Assembly (NCBI GenBank): GCA_963812945.1
Contig: CAWEXD010000008.1
Location: forward strand, 1,240,001 to 1,304,000
Source: DASRDR01 sp963812945 [NCBI: uncultured Candidatus Rokubacteria bacterium]
GTDB lineage: Bacteria > Methylomirabilota > Methylomirabilia > Rokubacteriales
Direction of reading: 5' to 3'
DNA length: 64,000 bases
The notes under the pieces were generated by a model that made no database searches, was not told the DNA's origin, and saw only the letters and a list, made by a program, of their open reading frames with translations. The position numbers were made by a program, and so were the translations under genes. This document shows, in pieces, positions 8,138-15,643 of the stretch (within the stretch, counting starts at the first letter, position 1; each line of letters starts with the position of its first letter).

Positions 8138-8455
8138 ATGACGGTCAAGGAAACGTTCGACGCGATGCCGAACCGCTTCAGACCGGAGCGAGCCCAGGGG
8201 CTCAAGGCGGTCATCCAGTACGACATCACGGGGTCGGATGCGTGCTGCTGCCACGTGGAGATCGCGGACGGGCAGTGCTCGCTCCGGGAGGGTATGGCCG
8301 CTCAGCCCAATCTCACGCTCACGATGAGCTCGCAGGACTGGCTCGACATGCTGGCGGGCAAGCTGAACGGGCAGGTCGCGTTCATGTCCGGGAAGCTCAA
8401 GCACAAGGGGGACATGAGCCTCCTGATGCGGCTGCCGGGGCTTTTCGGGATCTGA
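8138..8455 (+). CDS. SCP2 (sterol carrier) domain protein
   Basis: 105 residues. I start at ATG 8138, which follows GGAGGAGA, rather than at the GTG at 8117. The C-terminal two thirds match the SCP2 fold: PNLTLTMSSQDWLDMLAGKL, then FMSGKLKHKGDMSLLMRL. SCP2 proteins hold acyl-CoAs or other lipids in a hydrophobic tunnel and often sit in fatty-acyl or sterol operons. One oddity is a cysteine-rich DACCCHVEIADGQC segment in the central strands. Its place between acyl-CoA genes fits carriage of a hydrophobic CoA ester. Confidence 0.8.
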   Translation: MTVKETFDAMPNRFRPERAQGLKAVIQYDITGSDACCCHVEIADGQCSLREGMAAQPNLTLTMSSQDWLDMLAGKLNGQVAFMSGKLKHKGDMSLLMRLPGLFGI

Positions 8456-8461
8456 TCGCGG

Positions 8462-9820
8462 GTGCGATCGGGCCGCGTGGAAGCCGCCGGCGAGTCGTAC
8501 TTCGAGTGGGCGGCGCGGCTCTTCGACCCGGCCGGCCGCCACGCCAAGCCCGAGGCGCTCCGGGGGATCCGGGTCCTCGACCTCTCGGTCATCATCTTCG
8601 GGCCTGCAACGGCGGACTTCCTCGGCGAGCTGGGCGCCGAGGTCATCAAGGTCGAGATGCCGGGGCAAGGCGACGTGACCCGCATCCTCGGCCATGCCGG
8701 CTGCTTCTGGAAGAACGTGTCGGTCGCGTTCTTCCCGCAGAACCACAGCAAGTACCACATCGGCGTGGACATGCACCATGCCGAGGGGCAGGCCCTCATC
8801 CGGAAGCTCGCCGCGCGGGCCGACGTCGTCGTCGAGAACTTCAAGCCCGGCACGACGGAGGCGAAGTGGGGGCTCGGCTACCGGCAGCTCCGTGAGCTCA
8901 ACCCCCGGCTGATCTACGTGGCCAACACCGGCTTCGGCCAGTGGGGGCCCTTCGCGGAGGGCCGCGCGTCCTACGACGGGCTCGCGCAGGCCGTGTCCGG
9001 GCTGACCGCGATCTCGGGGTTCGACGGGGCGCTCCCCATCAAGTCGGGCAACTACCTGGGCGACTGGTTCGGCGCGTGCCTCGCGGCGCTGGGAGTGCTG
9101 GCCGCCCTCCGCTGGCGCGACCGGACCGGGGAGGGCCAGTTCGTCGAGATGGCGCAGTGCGAGGGGCTCGTCCGTGCCCTCGACTGGACGTGGCTCTACG
9201 CCGGTCTCACCGGGCGCGACCGCGCCAAGGGCGGCAACCGCGATCCGGTCTTCGTCCCGTCTGGGATCTACGCCTGCCGAGACGGACACGTGGCGCTGGT
9301 CGCCGGGACCGATACGGAGTTCCAGGGCCTGGCCGAGGCGCTGGGGCGCCCGGACATCGCCCGGGACGAGCGCTTCGCGGCTGCCGCGTCACGCCGCCGT
9401 CCCGCGCACGCGGACGCGCTCGATGCCGCGATCCGTGACTGGTGCGCGACCCGGTCACGCGCCGACGTCGAGGCGTCGGCAAGGCGCCACGGGTTCGCCG
9501 CGGCGCCCGTGATGAGCGCTCGCGACCAGTATGGGGACCCGCACTTCCGCGCGCGCGGGAGCGTCGAGGAGCTGGACGACCACGTGTACGGGCGCGTGGT
9601 GGACTACGGGCCGGCCCCGCAGCTCTCGGCCACGCCCGCCCGCCACAAGTGGGCCGGGCGACCCGTCGGGTGGCACAACCGCCACGTGCTGCAGGGGATC
9701 CTCGGCCTCCGCGACGAGGAGATCGCCGAGCTCGAGCGGCGCGGGGTCGTGGGGCGCTGGGGCGACCGGCGGGGCGCCAAGCCGCCGGACGACTGGGCCG
9801 GCGAGGGTGACGCGCTGTGA
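8462..9820 (+). CDS. CaiB/BaiF CoA-transferase, probable catalytic subunit
   Basis: 452 residues from GTG 8462 (GTG 8477 also possible). The family core starts after a 30-residue N-terminal extension: LRGIRVLDLSVIIFGP, FLGELGAEVIKVEMP, VENFKPGTTEAKWGLG. The catalytic Asp201 is in GNYLGDWFGACLAAL. The next gene is a homologue of the same length with the same kind of extension, joined by a GTGA overlap, but it lacks this Asp. The two probably form a hetero-oligomer with this subunit catalytic, as known for some two-subunit type III enzymes such as BbsEF. Confidence 0.9.
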   Translation: MRSGRVEAAGESYFEWAARLFDPAGRHAKPEALRGIRVLDLSVIIFGPATADFLGELGAEVIKVEMPGQGDVTRILGHAGCFWKNVSVAFFPQNHSKYHIGVDMHHAEGQALIRKLAARADVVVENFKPGTTEAKWGLGYRQLRELNPRLIYVANTGFGQWGPFAEGRASYDGLAQAVSGLTAISGFDGALPIKSGNYLGDWFGACLAALGVLAALRWRDRTGEGQFVEMAQCEGLVRALDWTWLYAGLTGRDRAKGGNRDPVFVPSGIYACRDGHVALVAGTDTEFQGLAEALGRPDIARDERFAAAASRRRPAHADALDAAIRDWCATRSRADVEASARRHGFAAAPVMSARDQYGDPHFRARGSVEELDDHVYGRVVDYGPAPQLSATPARHKWAGRPVGWHNRHVLQGILGLRDEEIAELERRGVVGRWGDRRGAKPPDDWAGEGDAL

Positions 9821-11178
9821 GTCCGCAACAGGCCGAAGGCCGTCCGCCACAGGCCGAAGGCCGTCAGACCGACGGGAGCGGGCGCGACACGCCGTGGGCG
9901 GAGTGGGTCCGCGCGGCCGAGGACCCGCAGCGGGTGGCCGAGAAGCCGGAGTCTCTCGACGGGCTCCTCGTGCTCGACTGCGCGGTCTCCCACTACGGCG
10001 GCCACGTTCTCGGGGGATTCCTCGGTGAGCTGGGCGCCGAGGTCGTGAAGCTCGAGCCTCCGGGGGGCGACCCCGCCCGGGCCTGGGGCCCGGCTGACGC
10101 GACCATCCGAGGCGAGGGCCTCGCGTACCTCGCCGAGGGCCGGAACCGCTACTACGCGACGCTGGACCTGGAGTCCGAGGAGGGCCAGGCGCTGTTCCGT
10201 CAGCTTGCATCCCGTGCCGACGTCGTCATCGAGGGCTTTCCACCCGGCCGGATGGACGCCTGGGGAATCGGTTACCGCCAGCTGGCATCGCTCAATCCGC
10301 GGCTGGTCTACGTCGCGCTGTCGACCCACGGGCAGTTCGGGCCGCGAGCCGAGGGAAGCGGGCCCGAGTACGACCTGATCGACCAGGCGCTCTCGGGCCT
10401 GGCCTACATCACCGGCGAGCCGGGGGACGGCGGGCCGGAGGCCGGGCCGACTCGCGTCGGGAGCTGGATCTCCGCCTACGCCCAGGCCGCATGGGCGGGC
10501 GTCGCCACGCTAGCCGCGCTCCACTGGCGCGAGATGTCCGGGCGCGGCCAGATGATCGACGTCTCCGGCGCCGAGGCGCTCATGCGCTATCTGGAGTACA
10601 CGCTCCTCCTCTACCACGGGAGCCGCGAGGTGCGGGAGCGGCTCGGCGGCATGGACATCGCAGTGTCCGTCTACACGTTCGTGCCGGTCAAGGACGGCTG
10701 GGCGTTCATTGCCGGGTACACCGACGCGAACTTCGGCGCGATCTGCCGGATCATGGGACGGCCCGAGCTCGCCCGGGACCCCCGGTTCCGGACGACGCTC
10801 GACCGGACGCAGCCCGACAAGCGCGCGGCGCTGCGCGACGAGATCGCGCGCTGGTCGGCGAACTTCACGGCCAGCGAGATCCTGGCGAAGGTCCTGGCGG
10901 ACCCGGGGCCGGGCACCGTCGTCTTCGGCCCGGTGAACAGCCCGACCGAGACGCTGGCCGAGAGCCACTGGTGGGAGCGGGGCTGCTTCGCGCGCCTCGA
11001 CGACCCCGTGTACGGCTCGCTCACACTCGCGGCGCCGGCGTGGCGGATGACGCGAACGCCGCCCAGGCTGAAGGTTCCGGGGCGGCCCCCGGGATACCAC
11101 ACGGCCCACGTCTACGCGCGGCTCCTCGGGCTGGGACCGGAGCGGCTCGGAGAGCTGCGAGCCAGGGGAGTCGTGTAG
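9817..11178 (+). CDS. CaiB/BaiF CoA-transferase homologue lacking the catalytic Asp
   Basis: 453 residues; GTG 9817 overlaps the previous stop. The fold blocks are present (LDGLLVLDCAVSHYGG, FLGELGAEVVKLEPP, IEGFPPGRMDAWGIG). In the segment VGSWISAYAQAAWAGVATLA, the place of the conserved Asp is taken by Ala220. It therefore looks like a non-catalytic partner of the upstream protein. The first 17 residues include a repeated QAEGR, encoded by a 21-bp tandem repeat right after the start codon. A short hairpin follows the stop. Confidence 0.88.
   Translation: MSPQQAEGRPPQAEGRQTDGSGRDTPWAEWVRAAEDPQRVAEKPESLDGLLVLDCAVSHYGGHVLGGFLGELGAEVVKLEPPGGDPARAWGPADATIRGEGLAYLAEGRNRYYATLDLESEEGQALFRQLASRADVVIEGFPPGRMDAWGIGYRQLASLNPRLVYVALSTHGQFGPRAEGSGPEYDLIDQALSGLAYITGEPGDGGPEAGPTRVGSWISAYAQAAWAGVATLAALHWREMSGRGQMIDVSGAEALMRYLEYTLLLYHGSREVRERLGGMDIAVSVYTFVPVKDGWAFIAGYTDANFGAICRIMGRPELARDPRFRTTLDRTQPDKRAALRDEIARWSANFTASEILAKVLADPGPGTVVFGPVNSPTETLAESHWWERGCFARLDDPVYGSLTLAAPAWRMTRTPPRLKVPGRPPGYHTAHVYARLLGLGPERLGELRARGVV
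9822..9863 (+). repeat. Tandem repeat, 2 x 21 bp, inside the start of a gene
   Basis: Units 9822-9842 and 9843-9863 match at 20 of 21 positions (TCCGCAACAGGCCGAAGGCC against TCCGCCACAGGCCGAAGGCC, each followed by G). They lie in the first codons of the CoA-transferase homologue, and being 21 bp they keep the frame. The unit contains the inverted repeat GGCC-GAA-GGCC. Confidence 0.9.
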
Positions 11179-11197
11179 TCCGGAGTGCTCCTCCGGA
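11179..11197 (+). terminator. Short hairpin after the CoA-transferase operon
   Basis: TCCGGAG (11179-11185), loop TGCTC, CTCCGGA (11191-11197): a perfect 7-bp stem directly after the stop codon. No T-run follows, so it may be only a weak terminator or an mRNA 3' end. Confidence 0.4.
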
Positions 11198-11217
11198 TTG
11201 CGCGCTAGGGTATCATC

Positions 11218-11249
11218 GTGACGTTCGCCCGCCGGCGCGTCGACGTCAC
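11218..11249 (+). promoter_or_regulatory. Inverted repeat in the phaC leader, possible operator
   Basis: GTGACGT (11218-11224) and ACGTCAC (11243-11249) form a perfect inverted repeat with an 18-base gap. It follows directly a -10-like TATCAT at 11211-11216. The same GTGACGT occurs on the minus strand in the phasin promoter region (16164-16158). A regulator shared by PHA genes is possible. Confidence 0.35.
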
Positions 11250-11301
11250 ACGGCCTCATGGCCACCGGCCGGGGCCTGACTCGTCCCAGGAGGATCCACG
11301 A

Positions 11302-12375
11302 ATGCCGGAGACGACGCACGCGGCGACCACGGTGCAGAGCCTCGCCGCCGAGTGGACGCGAACCTTGACGCGCGCCATGCGGGCGCTCGAGCTGTCGAGC
11401 GCGCCCGAGCCTGCGATCGGGCTCACGCCCAAGCAGCTCGTCTATCGCCGGAACAAGGCGCGGCTCTACCGCTACGAGTCGTCCCGGACGCGCCCGGTGC
11501 CGCTGCTCTTCGTGCCGAACCTCGGGATCAGCCGGCCCTCGATCTTCGACCTCCAGCCGGGCTCTTCGTTCGTCGAGCACATGTGCCGGCAGGGGTACGA
11601 CTTCTACCTCCTCGACTGGGGCGTCTATGGCGAGGAGGACAACGGGCTCACGGTGGACGAGTGCGTGACGCGGCTCCTCCCGCGCGTGGTCCGGAAGGTG
11701 CTCGAAGCGTCAGGGGCGGACGGGTTCGCGGTGATCGGGTACTGCATGGGGGCGCCCCTCTCCGTGTCGTTCGTCGCCCAGCATCCCGAGGTGCCGGTCC
11801 GCGCGTACGTCAACATGGCCGGACCCATCGACTTCGCGCAGGCAGGCCTCTTCGCGCAGTGGCTCGACAAGCGCTTCTACAACGTCGACCGGGTCGTCGA
11901 CACGGTCGGAGCGATCCCGGCGGACTGGGTCAAGGCCGGCTTCAAGCTCTTGCGTCCGACCATGGAAGTGACCACCGCGCTGAACCTGTGGTGGAACCTC
12001 GACAACCCCCGGTACGTCGAGGGCTATCAGGCGCTTTCGCGCTGGGCGAACGAGTACGTTCCGTTCCCGGCCGAGTTCTTCCGGCAGTGGGTGAAGGACT
12101 TCTACCAGGACAACCGCCTCGTCCAGGGCACGCTCCGCCTGGGCGGCCAGGCGGTGGACCTGGGCCAGGTTCGCTGCCCGCTCCTGGTCGTGGGGGCCAA
12201 GGAGGACTACATCGCGCCGCCGGGCTGCGTCCGTGCGCTGATCGACCACGTGGGCAGCACGGACAAGGCCTACCTCGAGCTGCCCGGGGGCCACATCTCC
12301 TTGATCGCGGGGCGCTCGGCCTCCGTCCACTGCTGGCCGAAGGTCTCGGACTGGCTGGCCGACCGGCTCGGCTAG
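11302..12375 (+). CDS. phaC: Class III poly(3-hydroxyalkanoate) synthase, catalytic subunit PhaC
   Basis: 357 residues, the size of class III PhaC (class I is near 560). I chose ATG 11302, which follows CAGGAGGATCC. The alpha/beta-hydrolase triad is visible: nucleophile Cys148 in the lipase-like box GYCMGA, Asp302 in AKEDYIAPP, and His331 in PGGHISLIAG. Cys in place of Ser is typical of PHA synthases. It polymerises (R)-3-hydroxyacyl-CoA into polyester granules. Class III enzymes need PhaE, encoded 61 bases downstream. A GTGACGT inverted repeat lies in the leader. Confidence 0.93.
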   Translation: MPETTHAATTVQSLAAEWTRTLTRAMRALELSSAPEPAIGLTPKQLVYRRNKARLYRYESSRTRPVPLLFVPNLGISRPSIFDLQPGSSFVEHMCRQGYDFYLLDWGVYGEEDNGLTVDECVTRLLPRVVRKVLEASGADGFAVIGYCMGAPLSVSFVAQHPEVPVRAYVNMAGPIDFAQAGLFAQWLDKRFYNVDRVVDTVGAIPADWVKAGFKLLRPTMEVTTALNLWWNLDNPRYVEGYQALSRWANEYVPFPAEFFRQWVKDFYQDNRLVQGTLRLGGQAVDLGQVRCPLLVVGAKEDYIAPPGCVRALIDHVGSTDKAYLELPGGHISLIAGRSASVHCWPKVSDWLADRLG

Positions 12376-12384
12376 ACCGCGTCG

Positions 12385-12424
12385 CGACGCAACGCTTCAG
12401 CGTCATGACGCAACGTGGCATACT
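12385..12424 (+). promoter_or_regulatory. Promoter and PHA-type motif upstream of phaE
   Basis: A modest promoter, TTCAGC (12396-12401) and CATACT (12419-12424), with a 17-base spacer. Inside the spacer is TGACGCAACGTG (12406-12417), ending one base before the -10. A partial copy, CGACGCAACGCT, is at 12385-12396, exactly 21 bases upstream. The motif recurs at the same place in the phaR and phasin promoters. Confidence 0.5.
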
Positions 12425-12436
12425 GAGGGCGGTCCG

Positions 12437-13042
12437 ATGACGGCCCAGAACCCGGTCCAGGACGCGTTCGAGATCTGGAAGAAGGCCCTCGACGAGGGCA
12501 CCCAGGCCTGGGTGCGCGCCATGGGCCAGCCTCCCAGCCCCCAGACACCGCCCGGCGCTCCTGATTTCAGCCAGTTCTGGCGGCCCATCCTCGGCCAGGG
12601 CATGGAGCTCTGGCAGCAGGCGGCCGCCCAGGGGGGCGTGAGCCCGGAGTTCGCCCGGCAGTGGAAGGCGGTCATGGACCAGTTGATCGAGGCCTGGTCG
12701 AAGGCGCTCGGCCAGGTGATGGGAACCGAGGGCTTCGCGCAGGCGCTCGGCCGGCACCTCGATCAGACGCTCGCGGCGCAGGCCCCCCTCCGGAAGGGCA
12801 TGGAGCAGTACACCGACCAGGCGCTCCGGACCCTCGGGCTCCCGTCGCGCAGCCAGATCGTGGCCCTGGCCTCCCAGGTGGTCGCGCTCGAGGAGCGGAT
12901 CGAGGGCCTCGAGGATCGCCTGGACGTGATCCGGAGCCTGCTCGGTCCGGCGCCGGGCGCGGCCGCACCGAACACACGACCCACGCGGTCCTCAGTCAGG
13001 CCGCCAGCGAAACCGCCGGGCCGAGGGCAGGAGGCACGATGA
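12437..13042 (+). CDS. phaE: PHA synthase subunit PhaE
   Basis: 201 residues. It has the helical, Trp/Gln-rich make-up of PhaE (WKKALDEGTQAWVRAM, FSQFWRPILGQGMELWQQAA). Near the C-terminus is the conserved block LPSRSQIVALASQVVALEER followed by a short coiled coil (IEGLEDRLDVI), as in PhaE proteins that bind PhaC. A Pro/Arg-rich tail ends the protein. PhaE has no active site but is required for class III synthase activity. Its stop overlaps the start of the MaoC gene (ATGA). Confidence 0.87.
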   Translation: MTAQNPVQDAFEIWKKALDEGTQAWVRAMGQPPSPQTPPGAPDFSQFWRPILGQGMELWQQAAAQGGVSPEFARQWKAVMDQLIEAWSKALGQVMGTEGFAQALGRHLDQTLAAQAPLRKGMEQYTDQALRTLGLPSRSQIVALASQVVALEERIEGLEDRLDVIRSLLGPAPGAAAPNTRPTRSSVRPPAKPPGRGQEAR

Positions 13043-13656
13043 CCGGGCTCACCATGGAGGACGTGGCCGTTGGCGACGTGGCCGAGGTCAGCTACACCGT
13101 GACGGCGGAGACGATCCGGGAGTTCGTGACGGCCAGTGGCGACGACAATCCCATCCACTCGGACGCCGCGTTTGCCGCGGGCACCCGGTTCGGTCGGGTC
13201 ATTGCGCCGGGCATGCTGACGGGGAGCTTCGTCTCGAGCGTGATCGGCACCCGGCTTCCGGGGCCGGGCACGATCTACCTCTCGCAGAGCTTCCGGTTCC
13301 TCCGCCCGGTCTACGTCGGCGACCGGGTCACGGCGCGCGTCGAGGTGGCCGAGCGCCTCCCGGACCGGAACCGCCTGCGCCTTCGCACGATCTGCGTCAA
13401 CCAGGCCGGCGAGCTGCTCCTGGAGGGCGAGGCCTGGGTGCTGCCGTCGCCCGAGCGCATCGAATACGCCGAGCGGCGGGCCAAGCAGTTCGGCGCGCCG
13501 GCCTTGGCCCTCGCGCCGGTCGCGCTGGCGACCCAGATGATGTCGTGGTGGCTGACGAGCGGCTTCGCGCTCGCCGCCCAGGCCATGCAGCTCCCACCGT
13601 TCTCGCTGGGAGCCCCCGAGCCCCGCCGCCCGGAGGCCGACCCGATCCGTCCGTAG
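13039..13656 (+). CDS. MaoC-like (R)-specific enoyl-CoA hydratase, PhaJ-type candidate
   Basis: 205 residues from ATG 13039, overlapping phaE. A single hot-dog domain spans about residues 1-140. The hydratase-2 motif ASGDDNPIHSD carries the catalytic Asp35 and His40. In this context it may hydrate trans-2-enoyl-CoA to (R)-3-hydroxyacyl-CoA, feeding beta-oxidation intermediates to the synthase. After the domain comes an unusual tail of about 50 residues with a hydrophobic stretch (ALAPVALATQMMSWWLTSGF), which could attach the enzyme to PHA granules. That last point is inference. Confidence 0.85.
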   Translation: MTGLTMEDVAVGDVAEVSYTVTAETIREFVTASGDDNPIHSDAAFAAGTRFGRVIAPGMLTGSFVSSVIGTRLPGPGTIYLSQSFRFLRPVYVGDRVTARVEVAERLPDRNRLRLRTICVNQAGELLLEGEAWVLPSPERIEYAERRAKQFGAPALALAPVALATQMMSWWLTSGFALAAQAMQLPPFSLGAPEPRRPEADPIRP

Positions 13657-13675
13657 CGTCAGTGGCCGTCTCGCC

Positions 13676-13704
13676 CCAGCCCGGCGCCTTCGGCGCCGGG
13701 CTGG
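13676..13704. terminator. Perfect 13-bp hairpin between convergent genes
   Basis: CCAGCCCGGCGCC (13676-13688), loop TTC, GGCGCCGGGCTGG (13692-13704). It lies between the MaoC stop at 13656 and the convergent gene ending at 13717, so it could stop transcription from both sides. There is no T-run on either strand. Confidence 0.6.
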
Positions 13705-13716
13705 CCGATCGGTAGC

Positions 13717-14004
13717 CTAGGGCGCGCGCAGGCCCTCCCTGACCGCTCGGCCGAGGCCGATCGTGTCGCCCTCGATCCGAACGTCCCCCGTCGCGAAGTA
13801 CACGCGCCGCACGACCGTGTGCCAGTACCCCACGGTTCCGCGCACCGAGGCGCCGATCGCCCGGTTGTAGCGCAGGACGTGACGGTTCCAGCGCGCCACG
13901 AGCCCCAGCCGCCGGCGATGCCCGCGCTCGAGGCTCAGACGGTTCGCGAAGTCAGCCCCGAACACGCCGATCCTCTGTCCCTGGAATCGCGGGTGCGTGC
14001 GCAC
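13717..14004 (-). CDS. Hypothetical protein, possibly a truncated gene
   Basis: 95 residues from the only usual start (GTG 14004). The frame stays open upstream to a stop at 14176-14178, with no ATG, GTG or TTG before 14004. That upstream part reads like protein near its end (LHKTFRPPPLTVLTLDV before RTHPRFQGQR). Either the gene starts at a rare codon or it is a remnant of a longer gene. No family recognised; the body is Arg-rich with YWHTVVRRVYFATGDVRIEG. It follows phaB on the same strand and ends at a strong hairpin. Confidence 0.4.
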   Translation of the reverse strand: MRTHPRFQGQRIGVFGADFANRLSLERGHRRRLGLVARWNRHVLRYNRAIGASVRGTVGYWHTVVRRVYFATGDVRIEGDTIGLGRAVREGLRAP

Positions 14005-14170
14005 GTCCAGCGTGAGGACCGTGAGCGGAGGCGGCCGAAACGTCTTGTGCAGGTAATCGAGGTGCGCGGGCCCGGCGGGGCCGTGTCGAGGACATGCCCC
14101 AGGCGGGCTCGCAGGCGCCTCCCGAGCCGCCCCGGATCGTGAAGGCTTGCCGCCCGCAGAGCGGCCAGCC

Positions 14171-14917
14171 CTAGCTCATCCGGAGCCCGCCGTTCAGCGA
14201 GAGCTCCTCGCCCGTGATGTAGTCGCCGTCGGAGGACACGAGGTAGATCACGGCTCTCGCCACCTCCTCGGCCTTCCCGAAGCGCCGGAGGGGGATCTGG
14301 TCGAGCAGGCGCTGGCGGACCTTCTCCGGGATGGACTCGACCATCTCCGTCTCGACGAACCCGGGCGCCAGGGCGTTGACGGTGATCCCCTTGGAGGCCA
14401 GCTCCTTGGCGAGCGACTTGGTCATCGCGGTCACGCCGGCTTTTGACGCCGCGTAGTTGGCCTGGCCGAAGTTCCCGATCTGGCCGATGACCGAGGTGAT
14501 GTTCACGATCCGGCCGTAGCTCTGCTTGAGCATGGCGTCGATGAAGACCTTCGTGCAGTTGAAGACACCGTCGAGGTTGATGGCGAGGACGCGACGCCAG
14601 GACGCGTGGTCCATCTTCACGAAGGTCTTGTCGCTGTTGATCCCCGCGTTGTTCACGAGGATGTCGACGTGCCCGAAGGCGGCGAGGACGTCCTGGGCCA
14701 TCCGGAACGTGTCGGGGAAGTCGCTCACGTCGGCACGCACGGCGAGCCCCCGCCGGCCGCGCTTCTCGATCTCGCGCACGACCGCCTCGGCGGCGGCCTC
14801 GCTCGCCATGTAGTTGACGGCGACGTCCGCGCCCTCATCGGCCAGCGCGATCGCGATGGCGCGGCCGATTCCCCGCGAGGCCCCTGTCACAACCGCCTTC
14901 CGTCCCTCGAGCTTCAT
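14171..14917 (-). CDS. phaB: Acetoacetyl-CoA reductase / 3-oxoacyl reductase (SDR), PhaB
   Basis: 248 residues, the FabG/PhaB size. The NADP-binding [10 protein letters not shown] (11-20), NNAG, Ser142, Tyr155 and Lys159 (YAASK) form the full SDR active site. The ending YITGEELSLNGGLRMS is typical of FabG-type enzymes. Sequence alone cannot separate FabG from PhaB. I favour acetoacetyl-CoA reductase, which makes (R)-3-hydroxybutyryl-CoA for the synthase, because the gene is divergent from phaR and lies inside the PHA cluster. No thiolase (phaA) is in the window. Confidence 0.82.
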   Translation of the reverse strand: MKLEGRKAVVTGASRGIGRAIAIALADEGADVAVNYMASEAAAEAVVREIEKRGRRGLAVRADVSDFPDTFRMAQDVLAAFGHVDILVNNAGINSDKTFVKMDHASWRRVLAINLDGVFNCTKVFIDAMLKQSYGRIVNITSVIGQIGNFGQANYAASKAGVTAMTKSLAKELASKGITVNALAPGFVETEMVESIPEKVRQRLLDQIPLRRFGKAEEVARAVIYLVSSDGDYITGEELSLNGGLRMS

Positions 14918-15024
14918 GGCCGTCTCCCCGTGCCGGGCCGCGTGCGGGCCGGGCGCCCCTCCACGGGTAGCATGCTCGCTCCCGGGGATCAATTGGCGGG
15001 GGCGGCCGCGCGCACCGGCCGTCT

Positions 15025-15052
15025 TTGTCGCCTTGACGCATGGTGTTAGAAT
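15025..15052 (+). promoter_or_regulatory. phaR promoter with embedded PHA-type motif
   Basis: TTGTCG (15025-15030), a 16-base spacer and TAGAAT (15047-15052). The spacer holds TGACGCATGGTG (15034-15045), ending one base before the -10. If PhaR binds it, this would be autoregulation, as known for PhaR in other bacteria. Confidence 0.6.
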
Positions 15053-15073
15053 GCGGCGCCAAGGGAGTGGGAC

Positions 15074-15568
15074 ATGGCCAGCGACGAGCCCATCCTGATC
15101 AAGCGCTACGCGAACCGGAAGCTCTACGACCAGAGCCGCAGCCGGTATGTCACCCTCGAGGAGCTGGAGGATCTGATCCGGCAGGGCCGGGAGATCCGGG
15201 TCGTCGATGCGGTCTCGGGGGAGGATCTGACGAGCCAGACCCTGGCTCAGATCATCCTGGACACCGCCCGCGGGCGCCGGACGGGGCTGCCCGTGGCGTT
15301 CCTGCACCAGCTGATCCAGCACGGCACCGCCTGGCAAAGTTTCGTACAGGAGTCGCTCCAATCCAGTCTCGCCGGCATCGTGGCGAGCCAGCGGGAGACC
15401 GAGCGAGCCCTTCGGGACTGGGGGGCCCGGGCGGGATGGTGGGACTCGGAGAGCGAGCGGGCGACGCCGCCGCCCCGGGCCGAGGCGCCGGATGCGGCTG
15501 GGCTCAAGGCGGAGGTGGCCGCTCTCAGGGAAAAGCTTCGGGAGCTCGAGTCGCGGCTCGGGGGGTGA
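15074..15568 (+). CDS. phaR: PHA accumulation regulator PhaR
   Basis: 164 residues. The first 70 residues are the conserved DNA-binding domain of PHB accumulation regulators (ILIKRYANRKLYDQSRSRYV, then VTLEELEDLIRQGREIRVVD). The middle has VAFLHQLIQHGTAWQSFVQE, and the C-terminus is a short coiled coil (LKAEVAALREKLRELESRL). PhaR represses phasin genes and itself, and is released when it binds PHA polymer. It is transcribed away from phaB and converges on the phasin gene; a terminator hairpin overlaps its stop. Confidence 0.92.
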   Translation: MASDEPILIKRYANRKLYDQSRSRYVTLEELEDLIRQGREIRVVDAVSGEDLTSQTLAQIILDTARGRRTGLPVAFLHQLIQHGTAWQSFVQESLQSSLAGIVASQRETERALRDWGARAGWWDSESERATPPPRAEAPDAAGLKAEVAALREKLRELESRLGG

Positions 15569-15599
15569 GCCGGGGGAGATGGCGCTCCTCCCCCGGCTC
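15567..15599. terminator. Hairpin at the phaR stop codon
   Basis: GAGCCGGGGGAG (15567-15578), 9-base loop, CTCCCCCGGCTC (15588-15599): a perfect 12-bp stem that begins within the phaR stop codon. It lies between convergent phaR and the phasin gene and may serve both. No T-run. Confidence 0.55.
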
Positions 15600-15643
15600 G
15601 GTACTGGCTCCCGGCCCGCGAGGAGCCGGGCTGAATCGAGCGA

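Noticed and set aside
4918-8229. A very long open frame on the minus strand (over 1000 codons) across sppA and the CoA-transferase operon.
   Set aside because: It is Arg/Pro/Ala-rich, has no recognisable domain and runs opposite to clearly conserved genes. Long antisense frames are common at this G+C content.
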